Shown: positions 1 to 8,471, counted from the stretch's first letter. The stretch is DNA of 38,925 bases from Acidulodesulfobacterium_A sp049965795 (GCA_049965795.1 JBMFVW010000015.1:1-38925); one strand, 5' to 3'. Program-made: numbers and translations. Notes: generated by a model from the letters alone, not told the origin.

Positions 1-4
1 AAAT

Positions 5-745
5 ATGAAATTAGGCGTTAATATTGACCATATCGCAACGCTGAGAAATGCAAGGGGAGAAAATTTTCCTTCTCCGGTACATGCCGCTTTCGCAGTTCTG
101 GAAGCCGGCGCTTCAAACGTTACGTGTCATTTAAGAGAAGACAGAAGGCATATAAGAGATAACGACGTAATAATCATATCCGAATTGACTAAAAGATTAA
201 ACTTAGAAATGTCGGCGGACGACAAAATTGTTAAAATAGCTCTTGATATTATGCCAAGGAGCGTTACAATAGTTCCGGAAAAAAGAAAAGAATTAACTAC
301 GGAGGGCGGACTTGACGTGGCCGGCGATGTAAAACGATTTAAAAATATCACGGAAGCCTTTAAGCATAAATCCATAGACGGTATTGCTTCGGCATTTATA
401 GAGCCGGACGTAAAGCAGGCGGAAGCGGCTAAGGAAGCCGGATTCGATTTTATAGAAATACATACCGGAAGATATGCCGGCGCAGCAACGGAATCCGAAA
501 GAATGAAAGAATTAAAAAAAATAAAAGATGCCGTCGGACATGCTTTGAAGATAGGGCTTAAGGTTAATGCGGGACACGGACTCGACTACAAAAATATATA
601 CGATATTGCATTGATAGACGGGTTTGAAGAGTTTAACATAGGATTTTCAATAATATCTAAGGCTGTTTTTGAAGGACTTGGACGTGCGGTAGAAAAAATG
701 CTCAGCATAATAAAAGCGGCAGATTTCGCCAAATTAAAAAGATAA
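5..745 (+). CDS. pdxJ: Pyridoxine 5'-phosphate synthase PdxJ
   Basis: PdxJ condenses 1-deoxy-xylulose 5-phosphate with 3-amino-2-oxopropyl phosphate to make pyridoxine 5'-phosphate, the last ring-forming step of DXP-dependent vitamin B6 synthesis; it is a cytoplasmic TIM barrel. The 246 residues are the normal family length. Signature segments are visible: NIDHIATLRNAR (residues 6-17), CHLRED with His42, LEMS with Glu68, EIHTGRYAGA (151-160) and NAGHGL with His191. The two histidines and the glutamate match the family's catalytic positions. The ATG lies only four bases from the window edge, so its ribosome binding site cannot be judged. It is the first gene of a + strand run in which acpS follows after a repeat element. 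The assignment is secure. Confidence 0.97.
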   Translation: MKLGVNIDHIATLRNARGENFPSPVHAAFAVLEAGASNVTCHLREDRRHIRDNDVIIISELTKRLNLEMSADDKIVKIALDIMPRSVTIVPEKRKELTTEGGLDVAGDVKRFKNITEAFKHKSIDGIASAFIEPDVKQAEAAKEAGFDFIEIHTGRYAGAATESERMKELKKIKDAVGHALKIGLKVNAGHGLDYKNIYDIALIDGFEEFNIGFSIISKAVFEGLGRAVEKMLSIIKAADFAKLKR

Positions 746-754
746 AGGCGTCAA

Positions 755-862
755 GGCAGGGCGTCAGATTTTATTAATATTTACGGTTCATGCAGTATGT
801 AATTTGAAACTTGGACAGAATTGATTTATGTCCAAGTATTTAGGTAACTTGACACTTTTACC
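755..862 (+). repeat. Dispersed MITE/REP-like element, copy R1 (full length)
   Basis: About 108 bp between pdxJ and acpS. The left end reads GGGCGTCAGATT (760-771). The right end, read on the minus strand, is GGTAAAAGTGTCAAGTTACC (843-862). Inside is a hairpin with arms ACTTGGACA (809-817) and TGTCCAAGT (829-837). Positions 781-862 read in reverse align without gaps to 32410-32491. No transposase is in the window, so any mobility would have to be supplied in trans. Confidence 0.8.
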
Positions 863-876
863 ATAAATAATGCAAA

Positions 877-1260
877 ATGATTAACGGAATAGGCATAGAT
901 TTAATATCTGTAGATAAAATTAAAAAAGCTATAGAAATGCGCGGCGAAAAATTTTATGCACGTGTTTTTTCCGAAGCCGAATCGGATATAATAGAAAAAA
1001 TAAAAAGCAGAAACGAGAAAAGAGCATTTGAAAAAGCCGCAGGATATTTTGCCGCTAAAGAGGCTTTTTTAAAGGCTTTAGGCAAAGGTCTTTTCTCTAT
1101 TCCCTTAAATAAAATTAAAATTTTAAACGATAAAAGCGGACAGCCTTATATCAATTTAGATTATAGTTTACAGGATAATATTTCGGTTAAAGTAAGCATA
1201 ACTCACGATAATGGTTTTGCGTGTGCCGTAGTAGTAATTATCAATTTGGTCAATTTGTGA
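877..1260 (+). CDS. acpS: Holo-[acyl-carrier-protein] synthase AcpS
   Basis: AcpS transfers 4'-phosphopantetheine from CoA to a serine of acyl carrier protein, activating it for fatty acid synthesis. The 127 residues match the family. Diagnostic motifs are GIGIDL near the N-terminus (Asp8, Mg2+ ligand) and AAGYFAAKEAFLKALGKG (from residue 54, with Glu62 the second metal ligand). No clear Shine-Dalgarno precedes the ATG. A TTGACA hexamer at 849-854, inside the upstream repeat, is too close to serve a start at 877 well, so read-through from pdxJ is more likely. The 3' end runs into a repeat: the stop codon lies in CAATTTGTGACGGGG, which matches other copies of the dispersed element. The last residues (INLVNL) may therefore have been contributed by that insertion. 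Confidence 0.95.
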   Translation: MINGIGIDLISVDKIKKAIEMRGEKFYARVFSEAESDIIEKIKSRNEKRAFEKAAGYFAAKEAFLKALGKGLFSIPLNKIKILNDKSGQPYINLDYSLQDNISVKVSITHDNGFACAVVVIINLVNL

Positions 1261-1293
1261 CGGGGACAGAATTCAATTCTGTCCCCATATTTA
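1250..1293. repeat. Dispersed repeat hairpin, copy R2
   Basis: A perfect 25-bp palindrome at 1262-1286 with arms GGGGACAGAATT and AATTCTGTCCCC around one central base. It is flanked on the left by CAATTTGTGAC and on the right by ATATTTA, as in other family copies. It overlaps the acpS stop codon and ends shortly before the nnr start. There is no T-tract after it, so it is unlikely to be a simple intrinsic terminator. Confidence 0.85.
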
Positions 1294-1303
1294 AAAAAAA
1301 CAT

Positions 1304-2911
1304 ATGGAACTTTATTTTTCAGACGGTTTAAAAAAAATAGACGAAGAAAGCTATGCGGTTTTCGGATACTCCGAAAATATTTTAATGGAAAATGCCGGAG
1401 GCGGATGCTACAGGGAATTTTTGAAACTTTACGATAAAAATTTTCTAAAAAAAGCCTCTATCGCCGTAGTTTGCGGCAAAGGCAATAACGGCGGAGACGG
1501 TTTCGTATTTTCAAGGTGTCTTTTTAATTCAGGTTTGAACGTAAATGTTGTCGTTCTTGCGGACAAAGCGTCTTATAAAGGTATTGCAGGTATAAATTTA
1601 GATATATTGGTAAAATTGGGTGCGGTTATCACGGAAATACCGTCGGAAGATAAAATTCCGGATTTAGAAAATATATTGGAAAAGGCGGATGTCGTCGCAG
1701 ATGCTATATTCGGCGTAGGTTTAAACAGGGAATTAACCGGATTTTTTAAAAAGGTTATAGAGATTATTAACGAAAAAAGTTTTGGATACGATATTATATG
1801 CATTGACGTTCCGAGTGGTTTGAACGCCGATACCGGCGAAATTATGAATGCCGCAATTACGGAAAATATCAAAAAAATTTTTACGTTCGGCGGTTTAAAA
1901 GCCGGATTTTACATAAATTACGGCGAAAAGCTGCTTCTCAACGAAAAAACCGTATTAATCGACATAAATCAGCCGCGGCAGCTGTTAAAAAAATATGGGT
2001 CGGGTATAGAAATTATTACGGAAAAAGAGATTTCACGCTGCTTTAAAGAAAGAAAAAAAACTTCTACCAAATTCGATTACGGACATCTTCTCATCGTGGC
2101 CGGAAGTTCAGGTAAAACCGGAGCGGCTTTCATGTCTTCTCTCGCCGGTTTTAAAAGCGGTGCAGGTTTAGTTACTGCTGCTGTACCGGAGAGATTAAAC
2201 GATATTATGGAAGAAAAAACCGACGAAGTTATGACTTATCCTGTGGATGACGGCGGTAAAGGTTTTTTTATCGAAAAAGGAGCCGAAATTATTAAAAACG
2301 ATTTACTGAAAGGAAAAAACGCGGCGGTTATAGGTCCCGGCATAGGACTCAAAGAAGAAACTAAAGTTTTTTTGCGTAAGCTTTTGTCTGAAATAAATAT
2401 TCCGGCGGTTTTGGATGCGGATGCCTTAAACATTTTGTCGGAAGATACCGATATATTAAAACAAACGGCAAAAAAAACCGATTTAATCTTGACGCCCCAT
2501 TTTAAAGAAATGGAGCGGCTTTCTGGTATAGACCGCCATATTATAGAGGAAGACCCTATAGGCTTAGGAAAAAAATTCGTTAAAGAATTCGGGGTATATT
2601 TGGTGTTGAAAAGTTCAAGCATGTTTATATTCGACAAAAACGGCGAACATGTTTCTATACAGTGCGGACACAGTTCATTGCTTGCAAGCGGCGGAAGCGG
2701 AGACGTCCTCGGCGGTTTAATAGGAGGTTTTATATCGGGGGGGATGAGTATATATATGAGCATGAAATGCGCCGCTTTTATTTTAGTTTATTCGGCAAAA
2801 AATATGGAAAAAAAATACGGATATTTTGGCGCCGGCGCGGTAAAAATTGCGGAAAACATACCTTTTTCGCTTAATTTTATGCTGTCCGAAGCAAAAGAAC
2901 TGAATATATGA
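1304..2911 (+). CDS. nnr: Bifunctional NAD(P)H-hydrate epimerase / ADP-dependent dehydratase
   Basis: This fused repair enzyme epimerises and dehydrates damaged NAD(P)HX back to NAD(P)H. The 535 residues hold two domains. The N-terminal YjeF epimerase domain (about 1-225) has CGKGNNGGDG (57-66), AIFGVGL and IDVPSGLNADTG with Asp168. The C-terminal ribokinase-like dehydratase domain (about 238-535) has AGSSGKTGAAF, GPGIGL, LDADALN, LTPHFKEM and the catalytic-loop signature GSGDVLGGLIGG. The fusion is common in bacteria. The ATG follows repeat R2 and an A-rich stretch with no evident Shine-Dalgarno. It lies in the pdxJ-acpS-nnr-CBS-tsaE run. Confidence 0.96.
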   Translation: MELYFSDGLKKIDEESYAVFGYSENILMENAGGGCYREFLKLYDKNFLKKASIAVVCGKGNNGGDGFVFSRCLFNSGLNVNVVVLADKASYKGIAGINLDILVKLGAVITEIPSEDKIPDLENILEKADVVADAIFGVGLNRELTGFFKKVIEIINEKSFGYDIICIDVPSGLNADTGEIMNAAITENIKKIFTFGGLKAGFYINYGEKLLLNEKTVLIDINQPRQLLKKYGSGIEIITEKEISRCFKERKKTSTKFDYGHLLIVAGSSGKTGAAFMSSLAGFKSGAGLVTAAVPERLNDIMEEKTDEVMTYPVDDGGKGFFIEKGAEIIKNDLLKGKNAAVIGPGIGLKEETKVFLRKLLSEINIPAVLDADALNILSEDTDILKQTAKKTDLILTPHFKEMERLSGIDRHIIEEDPIGLGKKFVKEFGVYLVLKSSSMFIFDKNGEHVSIQCGHSSLLASGGSGDVLGGLIGGFISGGMSIYMSMKCAAFILVYSAKNMEKKYGYFGAGAVKIAENIPFSLNFMLSEAKELNI

Positions 2912-2958
2912 TATTATAAATATTTAAAAATAAAAAAACGATAAAAAAGGGGTTATTA

Positions 2959-3432
2959 ATGATTACTGCCGGCGATATTATGACAAAAGACGTCATAGTT
3001 TTAAACGAAGAAGACGATATCAAGAAAGCGTCCGATATTTTCCTTAAATATAAAATAAACGCGATTCCTGTAGTAAATTCCGATAAAAAATTATGCGGAA
3101 TAGTATCGGAAACCGATTTGGTATATCAGGAATCCAATCTTCATATTCCTACGCTTTTTACGATTTTCGACAGCATATTTTATCTTGGATCTTCGAAGCA
3201 TTTTAAAGAAGACGTAAATAAAATAACGGCGACTAAGATTAAAGATATTATGAATAAAGACGTTTTTTACGCTAAAAAAACTGAAGATATTTATGATATT
3301 GCAACGGTAATGGCGGATAAAAAATTTTATTCCATTCCTATCGTAAACGACGACAAAGAAATTATAGGCGTAGTTTCCAGATATGATATAATTAAAGCTA
3401 TGTCGCAGTCAAACGCAAAATCCGGCAAATAA
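2959..3432 (+). CDS. Tandem CBS-domain protein
   Basis: A 157-residue protein made almost wholly of two CBS domains, at about residues 1-60 (starting ITAGDIMTKDV) and 90-150 (starting KIKDIMNKDV). Each ends in the typical G-I/V-V-S-x-x-D segment (GIVSETDL, GVVSRYDI). CBS pairs bind adenosyl nucleotides and usually act as regulatory modules; no catalytic domain is attached. The start is well supported by AAGGGG about 7 bases before the ATG. It sits between nnr and tsaE, 15 bases before tsaE. What it senses or controls cannot be read from the sequence. Confidence 0.9.
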   Translation: MITAGDIMTKDVIVLNEEDDIKKASDIFLKYKINAIPVVNSDKKLCGIVSETDLVYQESNLHIPTLFTIFDSIFYLGSSKHFKEDVNKITATKIKDIMNKDVFYAKKTEDIYDIATVMADKKFYSIPIVNDDKEIIGVVSRYDIIKAMSQSNAKSGK

Positions 3433-3447
3433 AAATAATAACCTAAA

Positions 3448-3909
3448 ATGCGGAATATTCAAACTTTCGAGTCTGATTCGCCCGAAGATACGGAATCGAT
3501 TGCGGCTGAATTTGCAAAAAAATTAAAACCCTTCGATTTTATAGCTTTAAACGGACGACTTGGAGCCGGAAAAACTAAATTTACATCGGGAATTGTCGGA
3601 TTTTTATGCGGAAATGCAGCCGTTGCCGCCGTCAGTCCGACATATTCAATTATGAATAAATATTCGTGCGGCGGAGCAGTAATAAACCATTTTGATTTTT
3701 ACAGGCTTAAAAGCGCTTACGATTTAGAAAGCTGCGGTTTCTTCGATTCTTTAGACGGCAAAAATTTGACTATAGCAGAATGGACGGATACCATAAAAAT
3801 TGATTATAAAAAATATGCAAACGGAAACTATTATTCGGTCGAAATTAAAATAAAAGACGGCGAAAAAAATAAAGAGAAACGATATATAGAAATAGAAAAG
3901 ATTTTATAA
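3448..3909 (+). CDS. tsaE: tRNA threonylcarbamoyladenosine biosynthesis ATPase TsaE
   Basis: TsaE is the small ATPase of the TsaBDE complex that makes the t6A37 modification of ANN-decoding tRNAs. The 153 residues match the family. A P-loop, LNGRLGAGKT, is at residues 34-43, followed by SPTYSIMNKY, the HFDFYRL motif and IAEWTD, all typical. No obvious Shine-Dalgarno is present, but the start lies 15 bases after the CBS gene stop, so reinitiation is plausible. TsaB and TsaD are not in this window. Confidence 0.95.
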   Translation: MRNIQTFESDSPEDTESIAAEFAKKLKPFDFIALNGRLGAGKTKFTSGIVGFLCGNAAVAAVSPTYSIMNKYSCGGAVINHFDFYRLKSAYDLESCGFFDSLDGKNLTIAEWTDTIKIDYKKYANGNYYSVEIKIKDGEKNKEKRYIEIEKIL

Positions 3910-3930
3910 AAAAAGAACGGAGGTGTGCTT

Positions 3931-5352
3931 TTGGAAAAATTTGACGTTTGTATTATAGGAGGAGGTCCCGCCGGCTACGTGAGCGCATTAAAATGCGCTA
4001 TTAACGGTTTATCGGCGGCAATAATAGAAAAAGAAAGATTCGGCGGAACATGTTTAAACAGAGGCTGTATTCCGACGAAGGTTCTTTATTCCAAGGCAAA
4101 ATTTTTAAAAAAATTAAAAAGTCCCGAAAGGGGATTTACCGTTAACGGTTTTAATTTTAATTACGAAGAAATTATAAAGTATAAAGATGAAGTCGTTTTA
4201 GCATTGACAAGCGGGGTAGAAAAACTATTAAAAGCCAGAAAGGTGAATATTTTTTACGGTTCAGGGAAAATTACGGGGAAAAACGGTGAAAAAGAATTTT
4301 CGATAGGCATAGAAAGCAGGGACGGTTCAAAAGCCGAAATTTCGGCCGATAACGTTATAGTTGCTACTGGTTCGTCACCTTTTATGATACCCGCTTTCAA
4401 TATTGACCATAAAAATATTATAACTTCCGACGAGGCTCTTTCTTTAAACGAAATACCCAAATCTTTGATTATCATAGGAGCGGGAGTTATAGGATGCGAA
4501 TTTGCGAATATTTTTTCGGAATTCGGCTGTTCCGTTAAAATGATAGAACTTTTGCCGTCTATTTTATCTACCGAAGATAAAGAAATTTCAAGATTTATAG
4601 ATAAAAATTTTAAATCCAGAAATATAGAAGTTAAAACGGGTGCGGAAGTTAAAAGTATTAAAGCTGCAGAGGGCGGCGCAGAAGTAGAACTGGCAGCCGG
4701 CGAAAAATTTTCCGCCGAAAAAGTCCTTGTTTCCATAGGCAGAAAATTAAATACTTCGGGTTTGGGACTTGAAGAGATAGGCGTAGCGATGGATAAAAGA
4801 GGGAAAATAGAAACCGGTATTCATAACGAAACTAATATAAAAGGAATTTATGCCTGCGGCGACATAACAGACGGACCCATGCTTGCTCATAAAGCTTCAT
4901 ACGACGGAATAACAGCCGCCGATAATATTGCGGGAATAATTAAAGAAAAAGATTACGGCGTACTTCCTTGGTCGGTTTATACCAATCCTGCAATAGGAAC
5001 GATCGGACTGAGGGAAGGCGATGCAGGACTTTCGGAAATAAAATATTCCGTAGGACGTTTTTCGTATGCCGCAAGCGGTATGGCGCTGGCAATGGAAGAG
5101 CCTGAAGGATTTTTAAAAGTCGTAGTAGAAACGGAAACTAAAAAAATACTCGGTGCCACCGGAATAGGAGCCGATATTCCCGAACTTATCGCAGAAATTG
5201 CTTCCTACATGCATTTCGGGGGAACTGTTTTAGATATAGAATCAACTATTCATTCCCATCCCACGCTGTCCGAAATAGTACCCGAGGCGGCTTTAGATTC
5301 TATAGGAGAAGCCATACATAAATTTAATCCTAGGACGGCAAAAAAAACATAG
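3931..5352 (+). CDS. lpdA: Dihydrolipoyl dehydrogenase
   Basis: This FAD-dependent enzyme reoxidises dihydrolipoamide with NAD+ in 2-oxoacid dehydrogenase or glycine cleavage complexes. From the start chosen here it is about 473 residues, normal for the family. It shows an N-terminal FAD-binding GGGPAGY, the redox pair in GGTCLNRGCIPTK (Cys41, Cys46), a second dinucleotide fold IIGAGVIGCEF near 178, CGD(I)TDGPMLAH, and the C-terminal HPTLSE active-site pair. Start choice: GGAGGT at 3919-3924 abuts a GTG at 3925, leaving no spacer, while the TTG at 3931 has a 6-base spacer and gives the usual N-terminus MEKFDVCIIGGG. TTG at 3931 is therefore preferred. Partner E2 or H-protein genes are not nearby. 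Confidence 0.93.
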   Translation: MEKFDVCIIGGGPAGYVSALKCAINGLSAAIIEKERFGGTCLNRGCIPTKVLYSKAKFLKKLKSPERGFTVNGFNFNYEEIIKYKDEVVLALTSGVEKLLKARKVNIFYGSGKITGKNGEKEFSIGIESRDGSKAEISADNVIVATGSSPFMIPAFNIDHKNIITSDEALSLNEIPKSLIIIGAGVIGCEFANIFSEFGCSVKMIELLPSILSTEDKEISRFIDKNFKSRNIEVKTGAEVKSIKAAEGGAEVELAAGEKFSAEKVLVSIGRKLNTSGLGLEEIGVAMDKRGKIETGIHNETNIKGIYACGDITDGPMLAHKASYDGITAADNIAGIIKEKDYGVLPWSVYTNPAIGTIGLREGDAGLSEIKYSVGRFSYAASGMALAMEEPEGFLKVVVETETKKILGATGIGADIPELIAEIASYMHFGGTVLDIESTIHSHPTLSEIVPEAALDSIGEAIHKFNPRTAKKT

Positions 5353-5358
5353 GATAAA

Positions 5359-5450
5359 GGAAAAGGTATCAGATTTTATTTTCCGTATACGGAAAAATTA
5401 ATTAATATGGTAAAATGATTTCGTATGTCCAATTTGCGACGCGGACAGAG
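5359..5450 (+). repeat. Dispersed MITE/REP-like element, copy R3
   Basis: The left end is GGAAAAGGTATCAGATT (5359-5375), followed by the palindrome TTTTCCGTATACGGAAAA (5379-5396). After a spacer it continues GTCCAATTTGCGACGCGGACAGA, like the inner part of copies R1, R2 and R9, but the closing hairpin arm is missing. It begins 6 bp after the lpdA stop. It is probably a decayed copy. Confidence 0.7.
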
Positions 5451-5506
5451 TAAAAATTAAAGATTAAGAAAATTAAAATATAATAAAATAAAGGAAAACA
5501 TAATTC

Positions 5507-6733
5507 ATGGCACTTATAGTTCAAAAATTCGGCGGAACTTCTATGGGAAGCATCGAAAGAATAAAGCAGGTAGCCGGACGCGTAATAAAGGAAAAAAATG
5601 AAGGCAGCGACGTAGTCGTAGTAGTCAGCGCTATGAGCGGCGAAACCAACAGGCTTTTAGACCTCGCCGTTAAAATGGGCGGAAAGCAGGACGATATGGA
5701 AACCGACCTTATAATATCGAGCGGAGAACAGATAAGTTCAGGACTTTTATCCCTTGCTTTGAAAAACGAAGGCTACGACGCAGTCCCGATGCTTGGGCAT
5801 CAGGTAAGAATAACGACTGACGAATCTTACGGAAAAGCAAGAATATCTTCGATAGATTCGGAAAATATACGAAGGATGCTGAAAAGCGGAAAAATAGTGG
5901 TAATAGCCGGTTTTCAAGGAATAGATTCCAACGGATTTATAACGACGCTTGGAAGGGGAGGGTCGGATACGACCGCCGTCGCCGTAGCCGCCGCCGTTAA
6001 AGCCGACAGGTGCGATATATATACCGACGTGGACGGAGTCTATACCGCAGATCCCAATATCGTTCCCGATGCAAGGCGGTTGGACGTCGTTTATTTCGAC
6101 GAAATGATTGAAATGTCCAGCCTCGGCGCAAAAGTTCTTCAGATAAGGTCGGTGGAATTTGCCATGAAATACGGGGTTAATCTTTTTGTCAAATCCACGT
6201 TCGTCGATGGAAACGGCACTCAAATAAAATTTATAGGAGAAGAAGAAAGTATGGAAGAATTACAGGTTTCAAGCGTCGCATGCGATAAAGACGAAGCTAA
6301 AATTTCTATAAGGGGAATTCCCGACAAACCGGGCATAGCCGCAAAGATATTTTCTAAAATTTCGGCAGCCAATATAGTAGTTGACATGATTATTCAGAAT
6401 ATATCTATCGAAGGTCATACCGATCTAACATTTACGGTGTCCAAAAAAGATTTAAAAAAAGCTTTGGAAATTACCGAAGAACTTGCTAAAGAACTTAATG
6501 CAAAAGAAGTTTTAAGCGACGATAAGATTGCAAAAGTTTCGGTAATAGGCGTAGGCATGAGAAATCATTACGGAACGGCTTCTACCATGTTCGACGTTCT
6601 TGCTAAGGAAAATATAAATATTATGATGATTTCAACGTCGGAAATTAAAATATCATGCGTCATAGACGCAAAATATGCCGAACTTGCAGCCAGAATACTT
6701 CACGATGCATTTAATCTGGGCAGGCAGAATTAA
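5507..6733 (+). CDS. lysC: Aspartate kinase
   Basis: Aspartokinase phosphorylates aspartate, the committed step towards lysine, threonine, methionine and, in part, isoleucine. The 408 residues are typical of monofunctional ACT-containing aspartokinases. The kinase domain begins QKFGGTSMGS (6-15) and contains TLGRGGSDTTA (near 147) and YTDVDGVYTADP. Two ACT domains occupy about 265-405 (SIRGIPDKPGIAAKIF; SVIGVGMRNHYGTA) and probably mediate feedback control. The start has AAGGA about 10 bases upstream. Met249 is preceded by AGGAGA (6235-6240), raising the possibility of an internal start giving a separate ACT-only subunit, as in Bacillus. cimA follows, separated by repeat R4. Confidence 0.97.
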   Translation: MALIVQKFGGTSMGSIERIKQVAGRVIKEKNEGSDVVVVVSAMSGETNRLLDLAVKMGGKQDDMETDLIISSGEQISSGLLSLALKNEGYDAVPMLGHQVRITTDESYGKARISSIDSENIRRMLKSGKIVVIAGFQGIDSNGFITTLGRGGSDTTAVAVAAAVKADRCDIYTDVDGVYTADPNIVPDARRLDVVYFDEMIEMSSLGAKVLQIRSVEFAMKYGVNLFVKSTFVDGNGTQIKFIGEEESMEELQVSSVACDKDEAKISIRGIPDKPGIAAKIFSKISAANIVVDMIIQNISIEGHTDLTFTVSKKDLKKALEITEELAKELNAKEVLSDDKIAKVSVIGVGMRNHYGTASTMFDVLAKENINIMMISTSEIKISCVIDAKYAELAARILHDAFNLGRQN

Positions 6734-6744
6734 CAATATAACTT

Positions 6745-6834
6745 CCAAAATTGCCGATAGAAAATTGTAAAGTTTGATAAAATAAAGAGATAATGAAGGA
6801 AAATTAGGAAGGAAAAGGTGTTAGATATTATTTT
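6745..6834 (+). repeat. Dispersed repeat, copy R4 (long module plus GGAAAAGGTGT end)
   Basis: It begins CCAAAATTGCCGATAG (6745-6760), runs through an A-rich stretch and reaches GGAAAAGGTGTTAGAT (6811-6826). The first 70 bases align without gaps to the reverse strand of 29794-29864. A shortened form of the same module precedes R5 at 12619-12655. It starts 11 bp after lysC. Confidence 0.75.
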
Positions 6835-6837
6835 GGG

Positions 6838-6854
6838 TATAATATTTCACAAAT
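6838..6854 (+). promoter_or_regulatory. Possible -10 box and very short leader for cimA
   Basis: TATAAT at 6838-6843 lies 11 bases before the cimA ATG. No Shine-Dalgarno is visible between them. No convincing -35 exists at the right distance, so this is a weak promoter call. If used, the leader would be about 5 nt. Confidence 0.3.
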
Positions 6855-8471
6855 ATGAATAAGACTTTAGAACAAAAAAAAATAGAGATTTACGATACTA
6901 CTTTGAGAGACGGCACCCAGGGAGAAGGTTTTTCCTTATCTATAGACGATAAATTAATGATAACGGACATTCTTGACGAACTTGGCATAGATTTTATAGA
7001 AGGAGGGTTTCCGTCTTCAAATCCTAAAGATAAAAAATTTTTTGAATCGGCTTCTAAAAAAAAATTAAAGCATTCTAAATTAACTGCTTTCGGAAGCACA
7101 AGAAAAAAAAACGTCAGGGCAAAGGATGACGCCGGATTAACAGTTCTGGGCGAAACCGATGTCGATTATGTCACTATTTTCGGCAAATCTTGGGATCTGC
7201 ACGTAAACAGCGTTTTAAAAATATCGTTAGAAGAAAATTTAGATATAATATCCGATTCGGTAGAATTTTTAAAATCATGCGGAAAAAAAGTTTTTTTCGA
7301 TGCAGAACATTTTTTCGACGGATTCAAATATAACGAAAATTATGCGGTTAAAACACTGAATGCCGCAATTTCGGCAGGGTCAGACAAAGCAGTTTTATGC
7401 GACACTAACGGCGGCTGTCTGCCGGACGATATAAGTAAAATAATAAATAAGCTTAAAATTAAATATAAAATAGATATCGACAGGCTCGGCATACATACTC
7501 ATAACGATACGGATTGCGCCGTAGCAAATTCTATAGCCGCAGTTTTGGAAGGAATAAAACACGTTCAGGGAACTATAAACGGCTACGGCGAAAGGACGGG
7601 AAACGCCAATTTATCTTCCATTATCCCTAACCTTGAATTGAAAGCCGGATTTAACGCAATAGGCAGAGATAAACTTAAAAATCTTCTTAAGGTAAGCAGG
7701 CTAATAGATGAAATTTCAAATAATACTTCGGCTAAAAATATGCCTTATGTAGGGGAAAGCGCATTTGCCCATAAAGCCGGACTTCACGCAAACGCGGTTC
7801 TTAAAAATCCTTCTTCATACGAACATATAGAACCGGCGTTCGTCGGAAATGCCAGAAGATTTTTAATTTCCGATTTATCCGGCAAAAGCAATATAACCGC
7901 AAAAGCAAAAGAACTCGGCATAGATATAGACAATTTATCGGAATCGCAGGAATCGGAACTTTTGAACAAAATTAAAGAATTAGAAAATTTGGGCTTTAAT
8001 TTTGAAAGCGCGGACGGCTCCTTTAAAATCCTTTTAAATAAATATTCTTCTCAAGATTACGGGAATAAAGAATATTTTAAACTTTTATCTTTCAGGGTTA
8101 ATATAGAAAAAACTTCCGATAAAAATATTTTCAGCGAAGCGGTAGTAATGATAGAAGTAAAGGGTAAGACCGAACATACCGTAGCGGTAGGGGACGGTCC
8201 CGTAAACGCGTTGGATAACGCATTAAGAAAAGCCCTTGTTAAGTTTTATCCCGTTCTCGACGAAATGAAACTTACCGATTTTAAAGTCAGGGTTATAAGC
8301 GGCAAAACAAAAACCGGAACGGCTTCATTGGTAAGGGTTCTTATAGAATCTTCCGACAAAGAGGAAAAATGGACGACGATCGGAGTATCGGAAAACATTA
8401 TAGAGGCTTCTTATATAGCTCTTGCAGACGGTATAATATACAAACTCGATAAAGATAAAGGCGGAAAATAA
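6855..8471 (+). CDS. cimA: (R)-citramalate synthase
   Basis: CimA condenses pyruvate with acetyl-CoA to citramalate, giving a threonine-independent route to 2-oxobutyrate and isoleucine. The 538 residues match the long CimA type rather than LeuA or NifV. The DRE-TIM metallolyase barrel begins IYDTTLRDGTQGEG (residues 12-25) and contains IEGGFPSSNP, the metal-binding HTHNDTDCAVANS and the segment GYGERTGNANLSSI. The C-terminal part (about 400-530) is a LeuA-type allosteric dimer domain, probably the isoleucine sensor. It follows lysC, so two entry points of the aspartate/isoleucine network are adjacent. Its stop overlaps the next ATG by one base (TAATG), indicating translational coupling. Confidence 0.94.
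   Translation: MNKTLEQKKIEIYDTTLRDGTQGEGFSLSIDDKLMITDILDELGIDFIEGGFPSSNPKDKKFFESASKKKLKHSKLTAFGSTRKKNVRAKDDAGLTVLGETDVDYVTIFGKSWDLHVNSVLKISLEENLDIISDSVEFLKSCGKKVFFDAEHFFDGFKYNENYAVKTLNAAISAGSDKAVLCDTNGGCLPDDISKIINKLKIKYKIDIDRLGIHTHNDTDCAVANSIAAVLEGIKHVQGTINGYGERTGNANLSSIIPNLELKAGFNAIGRDKLKNLLKVSRLIDEISNNTSAKNMPYVGESAFAHKAGLHANAVLKNPSSYEHIEPAFVGNARRFLISDLSGKSNITAKAKELGIDIDNLSESQESELLNKIKELENLGFNFESADGSFKILLNKYSSQDYGNKEYFKLLSFRVNIEKTSDKNIFSEAVVMIEVKGKTEHTVAVGDGPVNALDNALRKALVKFYPVLDEMKLTDFKVRVISGKTKTGTASLVRVLIESSDKEEKWTTIGVSENIIEASYIALADGIIYKLDKDKGGK

Noticed and set aside
1262..1286. Palindrome after acpS as an intrinsic terminator
   Set aside because: No T-tract follows, the same sequence recurs elsewhere in other contexts, and the operon continues into nnr.
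3925..3930. GTG at 3925 as the lpdA start
   Set aside because: It directly abuts the GGAGGT ribosome binding site with no spacer. The TTG at 3931 has proper spacing and gives the usual N-terminus.
5747..6223. Long minus-strand frame inside lysC (158 codons)
   Set aside because: It is a composition-driven shadow of the aspartokinase gene, with no recognisable motif and no ribosome binding site.
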